Of a stretch of DNA of 64,000 bases, positions 17,078-25,273 are shown piece by piece. The stretch covers positions 203,854 through 267,853 of the forward strand of contig CABJAM010000006.1 in NCBI GenBank assembly GCA_902363555.1, in the 5' to 3' direction. The number at the start of each line of letters is the position of its first letter. Within the stretch, counting starts at the first letter, position 1. Source of the stretch: Lachnospiraceae bacterium (GTDB lineage Bacteria; Bacillota; Clostridia; Lachnospirales; Lachnospiraceae). The notes below the pieces were generated by a model. The model was not told where the DNA came from. It saw only the letters and a program-made list of their open reading frames with translations, and ran no database searches. Both the position numbers and the translations under genes were made by a program.

Positions 17078-17971
17078 ATGCCAAAGATTGGTTCCCATAT
17101 CGGGATGAGTGGTAAGGAAATGTTTTTGGGCTCCGCCAGGGAGGCGGTGGCCTTTGGTGAGGATACATTTATGATTTATACCGGTGCGCCTCAGAATACG
17201 CGCCGCAAGGATATCAGCGAATTGAATATCGATGCCGGATGGGAATACTTAAAAGCCCACGGCATCTATGACTTTGTGATCCATGCCCCCTATATTATTA
17301 ATCTGGGAAACTCTGTTAAGCCGGAGACATTTACGCTGGCTGTGGAGTTTCTGGCAAAGGAGCTGGAGCGGACAAAAGCTATGGGCAGCAGTGTGCTCGT
17401 GCTCCATCCCGGCGCCCACGTCGGTGAGGGCGTGGACGCTGGTCTGAAAAAGATCGTCGAGGGTCTGAATGAAGTGATGACTAAAGATATGGGCGTGTAT
17501 ATCGCACTGGAGACCATGGCCGGCAAGGGCAGCGAGATTGGCAGAAGCTTTGAGGAGCTGGCGGCCATCTACGATGGGGTCCGGGAAAATCAGTGGCTGC
17601 GGGTGTGCTTTGATACATGCCATACAAGCGATGCGGGCTATGATATTATCCATGATTTTGACGGCGTGATGGACCGGTTTGACCAGGTGATCGGCAAAGA
17701 TCAGATCGCCGTATTTCATATTAACGACAGCAAAAATGCGCCGGGGGCTGGTAAAGACCGCCATGCCAATATCGGCTATGGGAATATCGGATTTGACGCC
17801 CTGTCCTACATCGTCCATCACAAGGACTTCGAGGCTGTGCCCAAGATTTTGGAGACGCCGTATATTCCTGACCCGGAGGATAAGAAAAAATCCTACGCAC
17901 CTTATAAATACGAGATCGAAATGCTGCGAAATAAACAATTCGACGATTATATATCCAGAATTATCCATTGA
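17078..17971 (+). CDS. nfo: Endonuclease IV (AP endonuclease)
   Basis: Repairs abasic sites by cutting 5' of the lesion; a TIM-barrel enzyme with three zinc ions. Recognised motifs: IGSHIGMSG at the N-terminus, IHAPYIINL, VLHPGAH (zinc His), ALETMAG (zinc Glu), CFDTCHTSDAGYD (zinc Asp and His), FHINDSKN and DRHANIGYG. At 297 residues it is slightly longer than the E. coli enzyme, as in Firmicutes. An AGGAGG-type site precedes the ATG. It appears to be monocistronic, followed by a hairpin at 17987-18011. Confidence 0.95.
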   Translation: MPKIGSHIGMSGKEMFLGSAREAVAFGEDTFMIYTGAPQNTRRKDISELNIDAGWEYLKAHGIYDFVIHAPYIINLGNSVKPETFTLAVEFLAKELERTKAMGSSVLVLHPGAHVGEGVDAGLKKIVEGLNEVMTKDMGVYIALETMAGKGSEIGRSFEELAAIYDGVRENQWLRVCFDTCHTSDAGYDIIHDFDGVMDRFDQVIGKDQIAVFHINDSKNAPGAGKDRHANIGYGNIGFDALSYIVHHKDFEAVPKILETPYIPDPEDKKKSYAPYKYEIEMLRNKQFDDYISRIIH

Positions 17972-17986
17972 ACAACAGTTAAGACA

Positions 17987-18011
17987 GGCCTGTGCATTTA
18001 CTGCACAGGCC
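17987..18011. repeat. Hairpin-bearing dispersed repeat (copy B)
   Basis: GGCCTGTGCA (17987-17996) pairs perfectly with TGCACAGGCC (18002-18011). The flanks AACAGTTAAGACAGG and CGTATG...CGTAAAT match the copy at 30575-30625. It lies between convergent genes and may work as a bidirectional terminator. Confidence 0.6.
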
Positions 18012-18059
18012 GTATGAAAACGTAAATTTTGCGGGCATAGAGCCCTCTGATCGGTTCCA

Positions 18060-18824
18060 TTATTTTTGCGTAAATACCGGATCGTCGGGATAACCGCCGG
18101 TGATTTTCTGGATGCCCCGCTGGATGGCGTCCTTGGAGTTTTTCCAGTCGGCGTCGTGGTTGCGATAGTCGTATTTGTCCACAAACCACGATATATCGTC
18201 CTCCAGCCGTTTCATATTCGTTTCCATGAGATTAAAAAGGACCGGATAAATCTGCTCTTTTTCTTTGGTGGAGAGCTTCTTTTCCGCGTATTCCATCAAA
18301 TCTCCGAAATGGTGGAGGCAGAAGCCCTTGCCAGCCTCAACCTTCTGGAAAAATTCCCTGTCGCTTACAAGCAGGTTAAAAAACGTATCCAGGTAACGGG
18401 GATATTTTTCTTTGAAGTGGTCGCATACGTAACAACTGTCCTCCCGGGCCTGAACCCACTGGCCCAGAGGGCTTTCTTTTTTTGTGCCGGCGGCGTCGGC
18501 TTTCTTTATACGGGAAAATGCGCCGGTCTTTTTGGGGGTAAAGCTTTCAAGCTGTTTATGCAGATCCACGTTCAGCTTCTGGTAATAGGTGTGCAGCATC
18601 AGCGCTGTACCCAGCTTATTTCCATAGTCGTAGATCATCTTGTGGTGATGCCGGCAAAAGCCCAGCTTGTCGGTCTGCTCCCGGATATCGTCCTCCATGT
18701 AGGCCGGGCCCATAATAAAGGAAATGGCTTCCTGCTCCAGCTTGCGTTCCAGGTAGCAGAAAAGACATTCATCGTTGGCGTTTACCGCATCGGTTACGGG
18801 GATCGTATATATGGTTTCTTTCAT
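18060..18824 (-). CDS. Cysteine/histidine-rich protein of the DUF6062 type
   Basis: Function unknown. The 254-residue protein has paired Cys-rich motifs: ECLFCYLERK near residue 20, GFCRHHHKMIYDYGNKLG at about 55-72, SCYVCDHF at about 131-138 and GFCLHHFGDLMEYAEK at about 167-182. CxxC followed by CxHH in two similar halves suggests an internal duplication and a metal- or cluster-binding site. I recognise it as resembling clostridial DUF6062 proteins but no biochemical role is known to me. It is transcribed on the minus strand, convergent with nfo and divergent from metY. A repeat element lies in its upstream region. Confidence 0.7.
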   Translation of the reverse strand: MKETIYTIPVTDAVNANDECLFCYLERKLEQEAISFIMGPAYMEDDIREQTDKLGFCRHHHKMIYDYGNKLGTALMLHTYYQKLNVDLHKQLESFTPKKTGAFSRIKKADAAGTKKESPLGQWVQAREDSCYVCDHFKEKYPRYLDTFFNLLVSDREFFQKVEAGKGFCLHHFGDLMEYAEKKLSTKEKEQIYPVLFNLMETNMKRLEDDISWFVDKYDYRNHDADWKNSKDAIQRGIQKITGGYPDDPVFTQK

Positions 18825-18872
18825 GCTGTGGCTCCTTTTTTATTTTGTCGGGAAACTGCCCGCGCTTTTTTT

Positions 18873-18920
18873 GTCAGGGATTTCCAGCGGAAATCCCTGA
18901 CCTGCCTGCGCTCAGCGCGA
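18873..18920 (-). repeat. Dispersed double-palindrome repeat (single copy of the 57.7-kb family)
   Basis: GTCAGGGATTTCC (18873-18885) pairs perfectly with GGAAATCCCTGAC (18889-18901), followed by TGCGCTCAGCGCGA. On the minus strand the order and sequences match the tandem units at 57751-57910. Confidence 0.75.
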
Positions 18921-19090
18921 GTTCTCTTTATTATTATACATTTCGGCTTCACTTTAGTAAAGAGAAGTGTCAAAAAATATTGGCTATTTTGTGGAAATAT
19001 GTTATGATATTATACAAAAGAAATTTTGAATGCCTGCCGCCAGAAAACCGGTGGATTTAAAGGCATTCGTACAGATAGGAGAAATTCAGA

Positions 19091-20353
19091 ATGAGAGACG
19101 AAACGAAATGCCTTCGCTCCGGATATACGCCGGCCAACGGCGCTCCCGGGGTTATGCCCATTGTACAGAGTACGACCTATGTATTTGATTCCACAGAACA
19201 TATCGGTGATTTATTTAATATGCCCACAGAACATATGTATTCCCGTTTTTCCAACCCGACCACAGAGGTGGTGGAGAAAAAGATCGCTGATCTGGAAGGC
19301 GGCGTGGGCGCCATGTGTACGTCCTCCGGCCAGGCTGCCAATCTGTTTGCTGTGCTGAATCTTTGCAAGGCCGGCGACAGTATCATCAGTGTGCCGGATA
19401 TTTACGGCGGCACGGTCAATCTGTTTTCTGCGACTTTAAAACGGCTTGGTATCGAATGCATATTTGTGGACAGCAATGCCGATGAGGAGACGATCCAGAA
19501 AGCTTTTAAGCCAAACACAAAGGCAGTCTTTGGCGAAACACTGGCAAATCCTGCGCTGGTCGTATTCGATATTGAGCGCTGGGCGGATATTGCCCATAAA
19601 AATAACGTACCTCTAATCGTGGATAATACATTTGCGACGCCGTTTTTATGCAAGCCCATTGAGTTCGGCGCGGACATTGTGACTCATTCCACCACAAAAT
19701 ATATGGACGGCCATGCCCTTCAGGTGGGCGGCGTGATCGTAGACAGCGGTAAGTTTAACTGGGCCAATGGAAAATTCCCAGAGTTTACCGAACCGGATGA
19801 AACGTATCACGGCGTTGTCTATACAAAGGATTTCGGCGCCATGGCCTATATCATCAAGGCCAGGATGCAGTTGATGAGAGATTTTGGCGCCTACCCGGCC
19901 GCACACTCTTCATTCCTGTTAAATATCGGTCTGGAGACGCTGCCGGTGCGTATGGAGCGTTATTGCCAGAATGCCTTAAAGGTGGCTCAATTTTTTAAAG
20001 CATCTGATAAGATTGAGGCAGTGAAATATCCGGGCCTTGAGAGTGATCCGGACCATGAGCGGGCGATGAAGTATCTGCCTAAAGGAACCTCCGGCGTTAT
20101 ATCCATCGTGATCAAGGGCGGCAGAAATAAAGCGATCCAGTTTATGGACGCTCTTAAAATGTGTTCCAACGAAGTTCACGTAGCTGACATAAGAACCTGC
20201 GTCCTTCATCCGGCCAGCGCTACCCACCGTCAGCTCACGGACGAGCAGCTTGTGGCCGCCGGTGTCGTTCCTGGAATGGTCCGCGTCTCCGTAGGCCTTG
20301 AAAATGTGGAGGATATAATCGAAGACTTAAAACAGAGTCTTGACCAGCTTTGA
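19091..20353 (+). CDS. O-acetylhomoserine sulfhydrylase-type PLP enzyme
   Basis: A trans-sulfuration family enzyme expected to make homocysteine (or methionine) from O-acetylhomoserine and sulfide. The N-terminus has IVQSTTYVF and YSRFSNPTTEVVEKKIADLEGG in adjoining blocks; the PLP-binding lysine is in HSTTKYMDGHALQVGG. The insertion VDSGKFNWANGKFPEF is typical of O-acetylhomoserine enzymes rather than cystathionine synthase. C-terminal HPASATHRQL and VRVSVGLENVEDI complete the family pattern. Length 420 fits. A methionine gamma-lyase activity cannot be excluded from sequence. A clear terminator at 20474-20507 follows. Confidence 0.88.
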   Translation: MRDETKCLRSGYTPANGAPGVMPIVQSTTYVFDSTEHIGDLFNMPTEHMYSRFSNPTTEVVEKKIADLEGGVGAMCTSSGQAANLFAVLNLCKAGDSIISVPDIYGGTVNLFSATLKRLGIECIFVDSNADEETIQKAFKPNTKAVFGETLANPALVVFDIERWADIAHKNNVPLIVDNTFATPFLCKPIEFGADIVTHSTTKYMDGHALQVGGVIVDSGKFNWANGKFPEFTEPDETYHGVVYTKDFGAMAYIIKARMQLMRDFGAYPAAHSSFLLNIGLETLPVRMERYCQNALKVAQFFKASDKIEAVKYPGLESDPDHERAMKYLPKGTSGVISIVIKGGRNKAIQFMDALKMCSNEVHVADIRTCVLHPASATHRQLTDEQLVAAGVVPGMVRVSVGLENVEDIIEDLKQSLDQL

Positions 20354-20473
20354 TCCAAAGCCCCCTGTCCTGAAAAGAGGGAGCCGGTTAAGGAAACTTT
20401 TTAATTTTGTGATAAGCAGCGTAATGGAGGCAATCTACACCTAAAAACGAAAAGGTGGGAATTGGAGATAAAT

Positions 20474-20507
20474 ATAAAAGCGCGTGCCTTCGGACACGCG
20501 CTTTTAT
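20474..20507. terminator. Bidirectional terminator between metY-like gene and kinase gene
   Basis: ATAAAAGCGCGTG (20474-20486) pairs perfectly with CACGCGCTTTTAT (20495-20507) around an 8-nt loop. The A/T ends serve both convergent genes. Confidence 0.9.
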
Positions 20508-20515
20508 GGATAGAT

Positions 20516-23074
20516 TTAAATTAAAAATCTTTTCAATAAGCGAGTCAATTCTATGACATCAATTGGCTTTGCTATATGGGCATTCATACCGCACTCCAGA
20601 CAATGCTGTATATCATCAGAAAAAGCATCTGCGCTCATAGCTATAATTGGAACAGATAGGGCATTAGGATGATTCAGTCCACGGATAGCTTTTGTAGCCT
20701 CATACCCTGTCATATGCGGCATCCGTATATCCATAAGAATGGCATCGTAATATCCCTCTGGTGATCTTTGGAACTTGTCCAGACAGATTTGGCCATCTTC
20801 TGCCCAATCCAGTTCCACGCCTAACTCGGAAAGTAATTCTTTAGCAACTTCCCAGTTTAGTTCATTATCCTCAGCAAGCAGAATACGACGTCCGGATAGA
20901 TCGATATTGTGGTTCAATGTCTGATCATTTTCTGTTTCAGCGCCCATATACTGACGCAAAGCATGATACAGAGTGGATTTAAAAAGGGGTTTGGAAATAA
21001 AACCACTAATACCTGCTTCACGAGCTTCCGCTTCAAATTCACTCCAATCATATGCAGAAATCAGCAAAATCGGAACTTCATCTCCTAAATTACGTCGGAT
21101 TTCCTTTGCAACCTGAATCCCATTCATACCTGGCAGTTTCCAGTCTAATAGAATAATTTGATAATCATCTCTCTTTTTATGGTGTTGAATTACCAAATCT
21201 ATTGCTTTTTCTCCACTTAATGTCCATTCTGCTTTTATTCCGATAGATTTTAGTGCGTCCGTTGCTGTCTCACATAACAATTCGTCATCATCAACCACCA
21301 GCATATTCCACGAGGGAAGAACCATATCCATCTCCTCGGCAACCGCTTTTTCAAAATCAAAGCTGAGAAAGAACTCGGTGCCTTTATCAAGTTCACTTTT
21401 TATATCGATGGTTCCCTCCATCGCGTCCACAATGTACTTAGTAATCGCCATTCCCAAACCGGCACCCTCAGTTTTATGTATTCTGGCTCCATCCGCACGG
21501 CTATAGGATTCATATATCTTTTTCAGGAAATCTGGCGACATACCAATTCCGTTATCCTTAACTTTAATATGAATTCGGATATAGTTTTCTCCTTTCGGAG
21601 ATTTTTGTTCAGAGAGGGATAATAGTATCGAACCTCCCTCCGGTGTATACTTTGTTGCGTTCGATAAAAGGTTTAACAAAACCTGATTCAGGCGTACTCC
21701 ATCGCACCACACATTTTCGGTTAAGATATTTTCAACATGTATGTTAAAGGTTTGCTTTTTTGTCTTAACCTGTGGTTGCATAATATTAACGATTCCTTCA
21801 ACAACTTCCTTTAATGAAATTTGCTCTGTTGTTAAAGTTAATTTCCCGCTTTCAATTTTAGACATATCCAAAACATCATTGATCAGCCCTAATAGATGTT
21901 TACTTGATAATGTAATTTTTCTAAGACAGTTCTGTACCTGTTTCCGGTCATCTATGTGAGCTGTGGCAATCGCGGTCATGCCTACGATTGCATTCATGGG
22001 TGTACGGATATCGTGGCTCATATTTGCTAAAAATTCGCTTTTGGCTTTGTTCGCTTCAAGAGCCGCCTGCCGGGCCTTCTCCAATTCATGCACCTGAGAA
22101 CGGGTTATGGAGAAATACCGAAGAAAAATCAATGTTAGGATAATCAAAACAGAAGCACAAGACAATAATGTCATAAACATACGCTGGCTGCTCAGATTGT
22201 TTATGGAATTGTCCAATATACCATAAGGCATTACCGATACTAAATACCACTCAGAACAGGGTAATGATATTCCGTATATTTGCCGTTCCTCACCATTCAC
22301 TTCAAGTGTTGTGGTAAATTCTTTATGGTTTTTTAGTGCAGCACCAAATTCTTTAACTGAATTTTCTACAGATAACTCCTTGGCCGTAGAATCAAGCTGC
22401 TTTTGTAGTTGTTCAAAGAAATGACACAACTCCGTGTTAGAGTTCTGTATTACAAAACTACCGTCTGGCCTGATGATATGATAATACATTAACTGCCCGT
22501 CATTTGCTGAGAAAAGGAAGTCGGTAACATATTCCAGAGGAACAGCTGCGATCAGGCCTGTGCTCTTATCGCCATTGTTCATCGGATAAGCAGCGTCAAC
22601 GCCAAACAATACCACCTCATTTCCAGAAAAATCAACACCTACAGCGACTCGTTGTTCTCCATGTAATAATGCTTCTACAAAAGGTTCTGGATTAAGTGGC
22701 TGTATGGATTCTCCATAAAGTGTCTGAAACTCTCCCTCGACAGAACAAAGCGCTAAATAGTCAAATCCCCTAACCTGCGCCCTGAAGATGAGTTCCTCAT
22801 ATAGAGTCTCCTTATCCTGGTTATCTGTTGAAACAACAGAAACAACGCCGCTGACCTGATTAAAACGCAGTTTAATCACAGTTTCAAAGTGTCTGGACAT
22901 CTCTTTATTCATTCCAGACATATAAATATTTCCAATTTCATAAACGGCATGTTTACTTTTTCGGTTCATATAGATTCCGAGCAGACTGAAAATAATAATA
23001 CTAAATATTAATAGTCCAATGAAACTGTATATCAGGAAACGTGTTGTAGAATCCTTGGTTTTACTATTTCTCAT
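20516..23074 (-). CDS. Hybrid sensor histidine kinase with two receiver domains
   Basis: A membrane sensor kinase that starts a multistep phosphorelay. One transmembrane helix at about 13-35, an extracellular sensor region (about 36-295) and a second helix (about 297-320) precede a HisKA domain with the phospho-His in MSHDIRTPMNAIVGM (about 355). The HATPase domain has VLLNLLSNATKYTPEGG, DNGIGM and GAGLGM. Receiver 1 (about 590-710, IILLDWKLPGMNG) and receiver 2 (about 727-845, AILMDIRMPHMTG) both keep the acceptor Asp and the Lys. No Hpt domain is in the protein; it is encoded by the next gene, 5 bp away. Base composition is more AT-rich than the flanking genes, hinting at transfer. Confidence 0.92.
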   Translation of the reverse strand: MRNSKTKDSTTRFLIYSFIGLLIFSIIIFSLLGIYMNRKSKHAVYEIGNIYMSGMNKEMSRHFETVIKLRFNQVSGVVSVVSTDNQDKETLYEELIFRAQVRGFDYLALCSVEGEFQTLYGESIQPLNPEPFVEALLHGEQRVAVGVDFSGNEVVLFGVDAAYPMNNGDKSTGLIAAVPLEYVTDFLFSANDGQLMYYHIIRPDGSFVIQNSNTELCHFFEQLQKQLDSTAKELSVENSVKEFGAALKNHKEFTTTLEVNGEERQIYGISLPCSEWYLVSVMPYGILDNSINNLSSQRMFMTLLSCASVLIILTLIFLRYFSITRSQVHELEKARQAALEANKAKSEFLANMSHDIRTPMNAIVGMTAIATAHIDDRKQVQNCLRKITLSSKHLLGLINDVLDMSKIESGKLTLTTEQISLKEVVEGIVNIMQPQVKTKKQTFNIHVENILTENVWCDGVRLNQVLLNLLSNATKYTPEGGSILLSLSEQKSPKGENYIRIHIKVKDNGIGMSPDFLKKIYESYSRADGARIHKTEGAGLGMAITKYIVDAMEGTIDIKSELDKGTEFFLSFDFEKAVAEEMDMVLPSWNMLVVDDDELLCETATDALKSIGIKAEWTLSGEKAIDLVIQHHKKRDDYQIILLDWKLPGMNGIQVAKEIRRNLGDEVPILLISAYDWSEFEAEAREAGISGFISKPLFKSTLYHALRQYMGAETENDQTLNHNIDLSGRRILLAEDNELNWEVAKELLSELGVELDWAEDGQICLDKFQRSPEGYYDAILMDIRMPHMTGYEATKAIRGLNHPNALSVPIIAMSADAFSDDIQHCLECGMNAHIAKPIDVIELTRLLKRFLI

Positions 23075-23079
23075 TGTTG

Positions 23080-23448
23080 TTATTCCTCCCTGTAATTCTT
23101 AAAATCTTTAATAACATTGATGGTTTCATAGTAATCCTTTGATAATTTCGGCATCATATCGACAGCCTTATTCCAAGCGTTTTCTTTTAATGCGTTAGTT
23201 ACCAAACTACTGCTTTCAAATAATCTGGTAAAAGAAAGATTCTGACAAATTCCTTTGAGTGTATGAACGGCTCTTAGGGCCTCTTCATAGTCCTTATTCT
23301 CCATAGACGCTTCAAACAAATGAAAACTTTTATCGTCCAGGAATTTATACATAAATTTCTGAACGATTTGCTCACGGCGCAGTCTACCCAGCACTTCATC
23401 AAAATCGCCGCCAAATTTTATATAACAATCTTTTAGATTCATAATCAC
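23080..23448 (-). CDS. Stand-alone Hpt phosphotransfer protein
   Basis: A 122-residue histidine phosphotransfer protein with the acceptor His in AVHTLKGICQNLSF, typical of Hpt four-helix bundles. It lies between the hybrid kinase (5-bp gap) and the output regulator (12-bp gap), so all three share one minus-strand operon. It should carry phosphate from the kinase receivers to the REC domain of the c-di-GMP protein or onward. AGGAGG precedes the ATG. Confidence 0.9.
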   Translation of the reverse strand: MIMNLKDCYIKFGGDFDEVLGRLRREQIVQKFMYKFLDDKSFHLFEASMENKDYEEALRAVHTLKGICQNLSFTRLFESSSLVTNALKENAWNKAVDMMPKLSKDYYETINVIKDFKNYREE

Positions 23449-23460
23449 AATTCCTCCTTT

Positions 23461-25113
23461 TTAAATGCTGTCTGCTCTGCCTACCATCTCGTTCAGAAAA
23501 CAAATGGTTACCTGATTTTTTTGCTTTTTTGATTGATACATCATATTGTCTGCAACTTTGAACAGTTTTTTTGCAGTTCCGCTTCCATATGCTCCACCTA
23601 TGCTTACAGACATATGTAGTTCGGGATGTTCATCAATTATCAGACCATCAACAGAACGCCTGATTCTCTCCAGTTTTTTCTCAAATGTCTCTTGGGGTAT
23701 ACCGAAAAAGATGATTACAAATTCATCGCCGCCATAACGGATAACTGCATCTGTTTTTCGCACACAGGATAAAACAGTTTGTGCAATGCTCTGCAATGCG
23801 ATATCGCCAACAGCATGGCCATAATTATCATTGATGTACTTAAAATTATCCACATCTATTACGACCATTGCCTGAATATCATCTGCGCCTTGAAAATGCT
23901 CGTCATAATAGCGGCGATTATAAATACTGGTCAAGGAATCAATATATAATAATTGCAGTTGCTGCTGTTTGCGAGACAAGACGGTGTATTTTTCATAAGA
24001 AAACAGCCTATCGTAGTCTATTTTATTTCTTATATCCTGAATATTTTTAGCCTCTTGTTCCTGAGAGGCATCCACTAGTTCGTTTTCAAGTGTATCGGCA
24101 ATTTCTTGCAGACATAGTAAAAGAGTAGGATTAAATGCACCGCATTGTCCTTCTAAAATCATTTTTAAAGCTTCTTCATGTGAATAAGCTTTCTTATAGC
24201 AGCGCTCACTGGTCAAGGCATCGTATACATCAGCCAGCGCAACCACTTGAGCGGCTATGGGAATTTCGTCTCCCTTTAATCCATCCGGGTAACCATTGCC
24301 ATCATACCTTTCGTGGTGCCATCGGCAGATCTCAGAAGCCACTTTGACAAGCGGATCTTCCTGCTGTTCTATGGGCAGGTCTAACAGCATGTTAGCACCG
24401 ATTACTGAGTGCGTTTTTATCACTTCAAATTCCTCTGTCGTAAGTCGGCTGGGTTTATTTAATATTGCATCTGAAATTGAGATTTTCCCAATATCATGCA
24501 GCGCTGAAGCAGTGCTGATCAAAGAAATATCTGCTTTAGACAAAGGATATTGATCTGTCAGCTGAACTAACTGCTTCAGCAAATATTTTGTAATCGTATT
24601 AACATGCAGTATATGTAGGCCGCTCTCTCCATTACGAAATTCCACAATATGAGACAAAATTGAGAGCATCAGCTTATTATTCTTTTCCTGCTCGTGAAAT
24701 TGTTCTGCAATAATTTTTTCAAGGCGCTGCTGCCTTGCGTATAAAAACATCGTATTAGAAATTCGACGCTGGACAATGGTTGAATCAAAAGGTCGGCTGA
24801 TATAGTCAAAAGCCCCCAAGTCATAGGCCCTCTTTATATTAGCAGGAGTGTCATCAGCAGAAATCATAATAACAGCGAAGGTGTCATTCCAATGGTATTT
24901 GTTTATGTAAGCTAATACTTCAAATCCGTCCATTTCAGGCATCATAATGTCCAGAAGCAAAAGGGAGAAATCTGCTCTTTGCTTTGAAAGGAGAGAAATT
25001 GCTTCTACACCATTCTCAGCCTCTACCACATCATATTGCTCTTCCAAAATATCCACCAAAAGAGCTCGATTCATCTCTGAATCGTCCACAATTAAAATTT
25101 TTTGTTTATCCAT
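23461..25113 (-). CDS. Response regulator with HD-GYP and GGDEF domains (c-di-GMP turnover)
   Basis: A phosphorelay output protein with both cyclic-di-GMP degrading and making modules. REC domain (1-125; acceptor Asp in LLLLDIMMPEMDG), HD-GYP phosphodiesterase (about 150-330; HDIGKI and HHERYDGNGYPDG intact), then GGDEF cyclase (about 385-540; RYGGDEFVIIF intact). An RxxD inhibition site (RKTD) sits five residues before GGDEF, as expected for product feedback. All three active sites look functional, which makes the net direction of signalling unclear. The gene is first in its operon, divergent from the GntR-type regulator at 25274. Confidence 0.93.
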   Translation of the reverse strand: MDKQKILIVDDSEMNRALLVDILEEQYDVVEAENGVEAISLLSKQRADFSLLLLDIMMPEMDGFEVLAYINKYHWNDTFAVIMISADDTPANIKRAYDLGAFDYISRPFDSTIVQRRISNTMFLYARQQRLEKIIAEQFHEQEKNNKLMLSILSHIVEFRNGESGLHILHVNTITKYLLKQLVQLTDQYPLSKADISLISTASALHDIGKISISDAILNKPSRLTTEEFEVIKTHSVIGANMLLDLPIEQQEDPLVKVASEICRWHHERYDGNGYPDGLKGDEIPIAAQVVALADVYDALTSERCYKKAYSHEEALKMILEGQCGAFNPTLLLCLQEIADTLENELVDASQEQEAKNIQDIRNKIDYDRLFSYEKYTVLSRKQQQLQLLYIDSLTSIYNRRYYDEHFQGADDIQAMVVIDVDNFKYINDNYGHAVGDIALQSIAQTVLSCVRKTDAVIRYGGDEFVIIFFGIPQETFEKKLERIRRSVDGLIIDEHPELHMSVSIGGAYGSGTAKKLFKVADNMMYQSKKQKNQVTICFLNEMVGRADSI

Positions 25114-25223
25114 GATACTTAAACTCTTTCCTATTGATTTACATTTTCATTATAAATGTCATCCATATATACTGGCAATATCCATATTGGTAAGGTGTGC
25201 AAATAGGTAAGTGTTTTTTTATA

Positions 25224-25252
25224 CTGACAAAATAGGTTCACCATGATATAAT
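25224..25252 (+). promoter_or_regulatory. Promoter of the GntR-type regulator gene
   Basis: CTGACA (25224-25229) and TATAAT (25247-25252) with a 17-bp spacer. Two near-direct copies of GGTAAG(G/T)TG at about 25190 and 25206 lie just upstream and could be operator half-sites for this divergent region (inference). Confidence 0.7.
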
Positions 25253-25273
25253 CAAGCAGATAGGAGGCAAGTT

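Noticed and set aside
17249..18184. Minus-strand 311-codon ORF over nfo
   Set aside because: Covers a complete endonuclease IV gene with all zinc motifs on the plus strand; the antisense product resembles nothing.
18066..19007. Plus-strand 313-codon ORF antisense to the DUF6062-like gene
   Set aside because: The minus-strand frame has paired Cys/His motifs and a good start; the plus-strand product is a hydrophobic, low-information translation of it.
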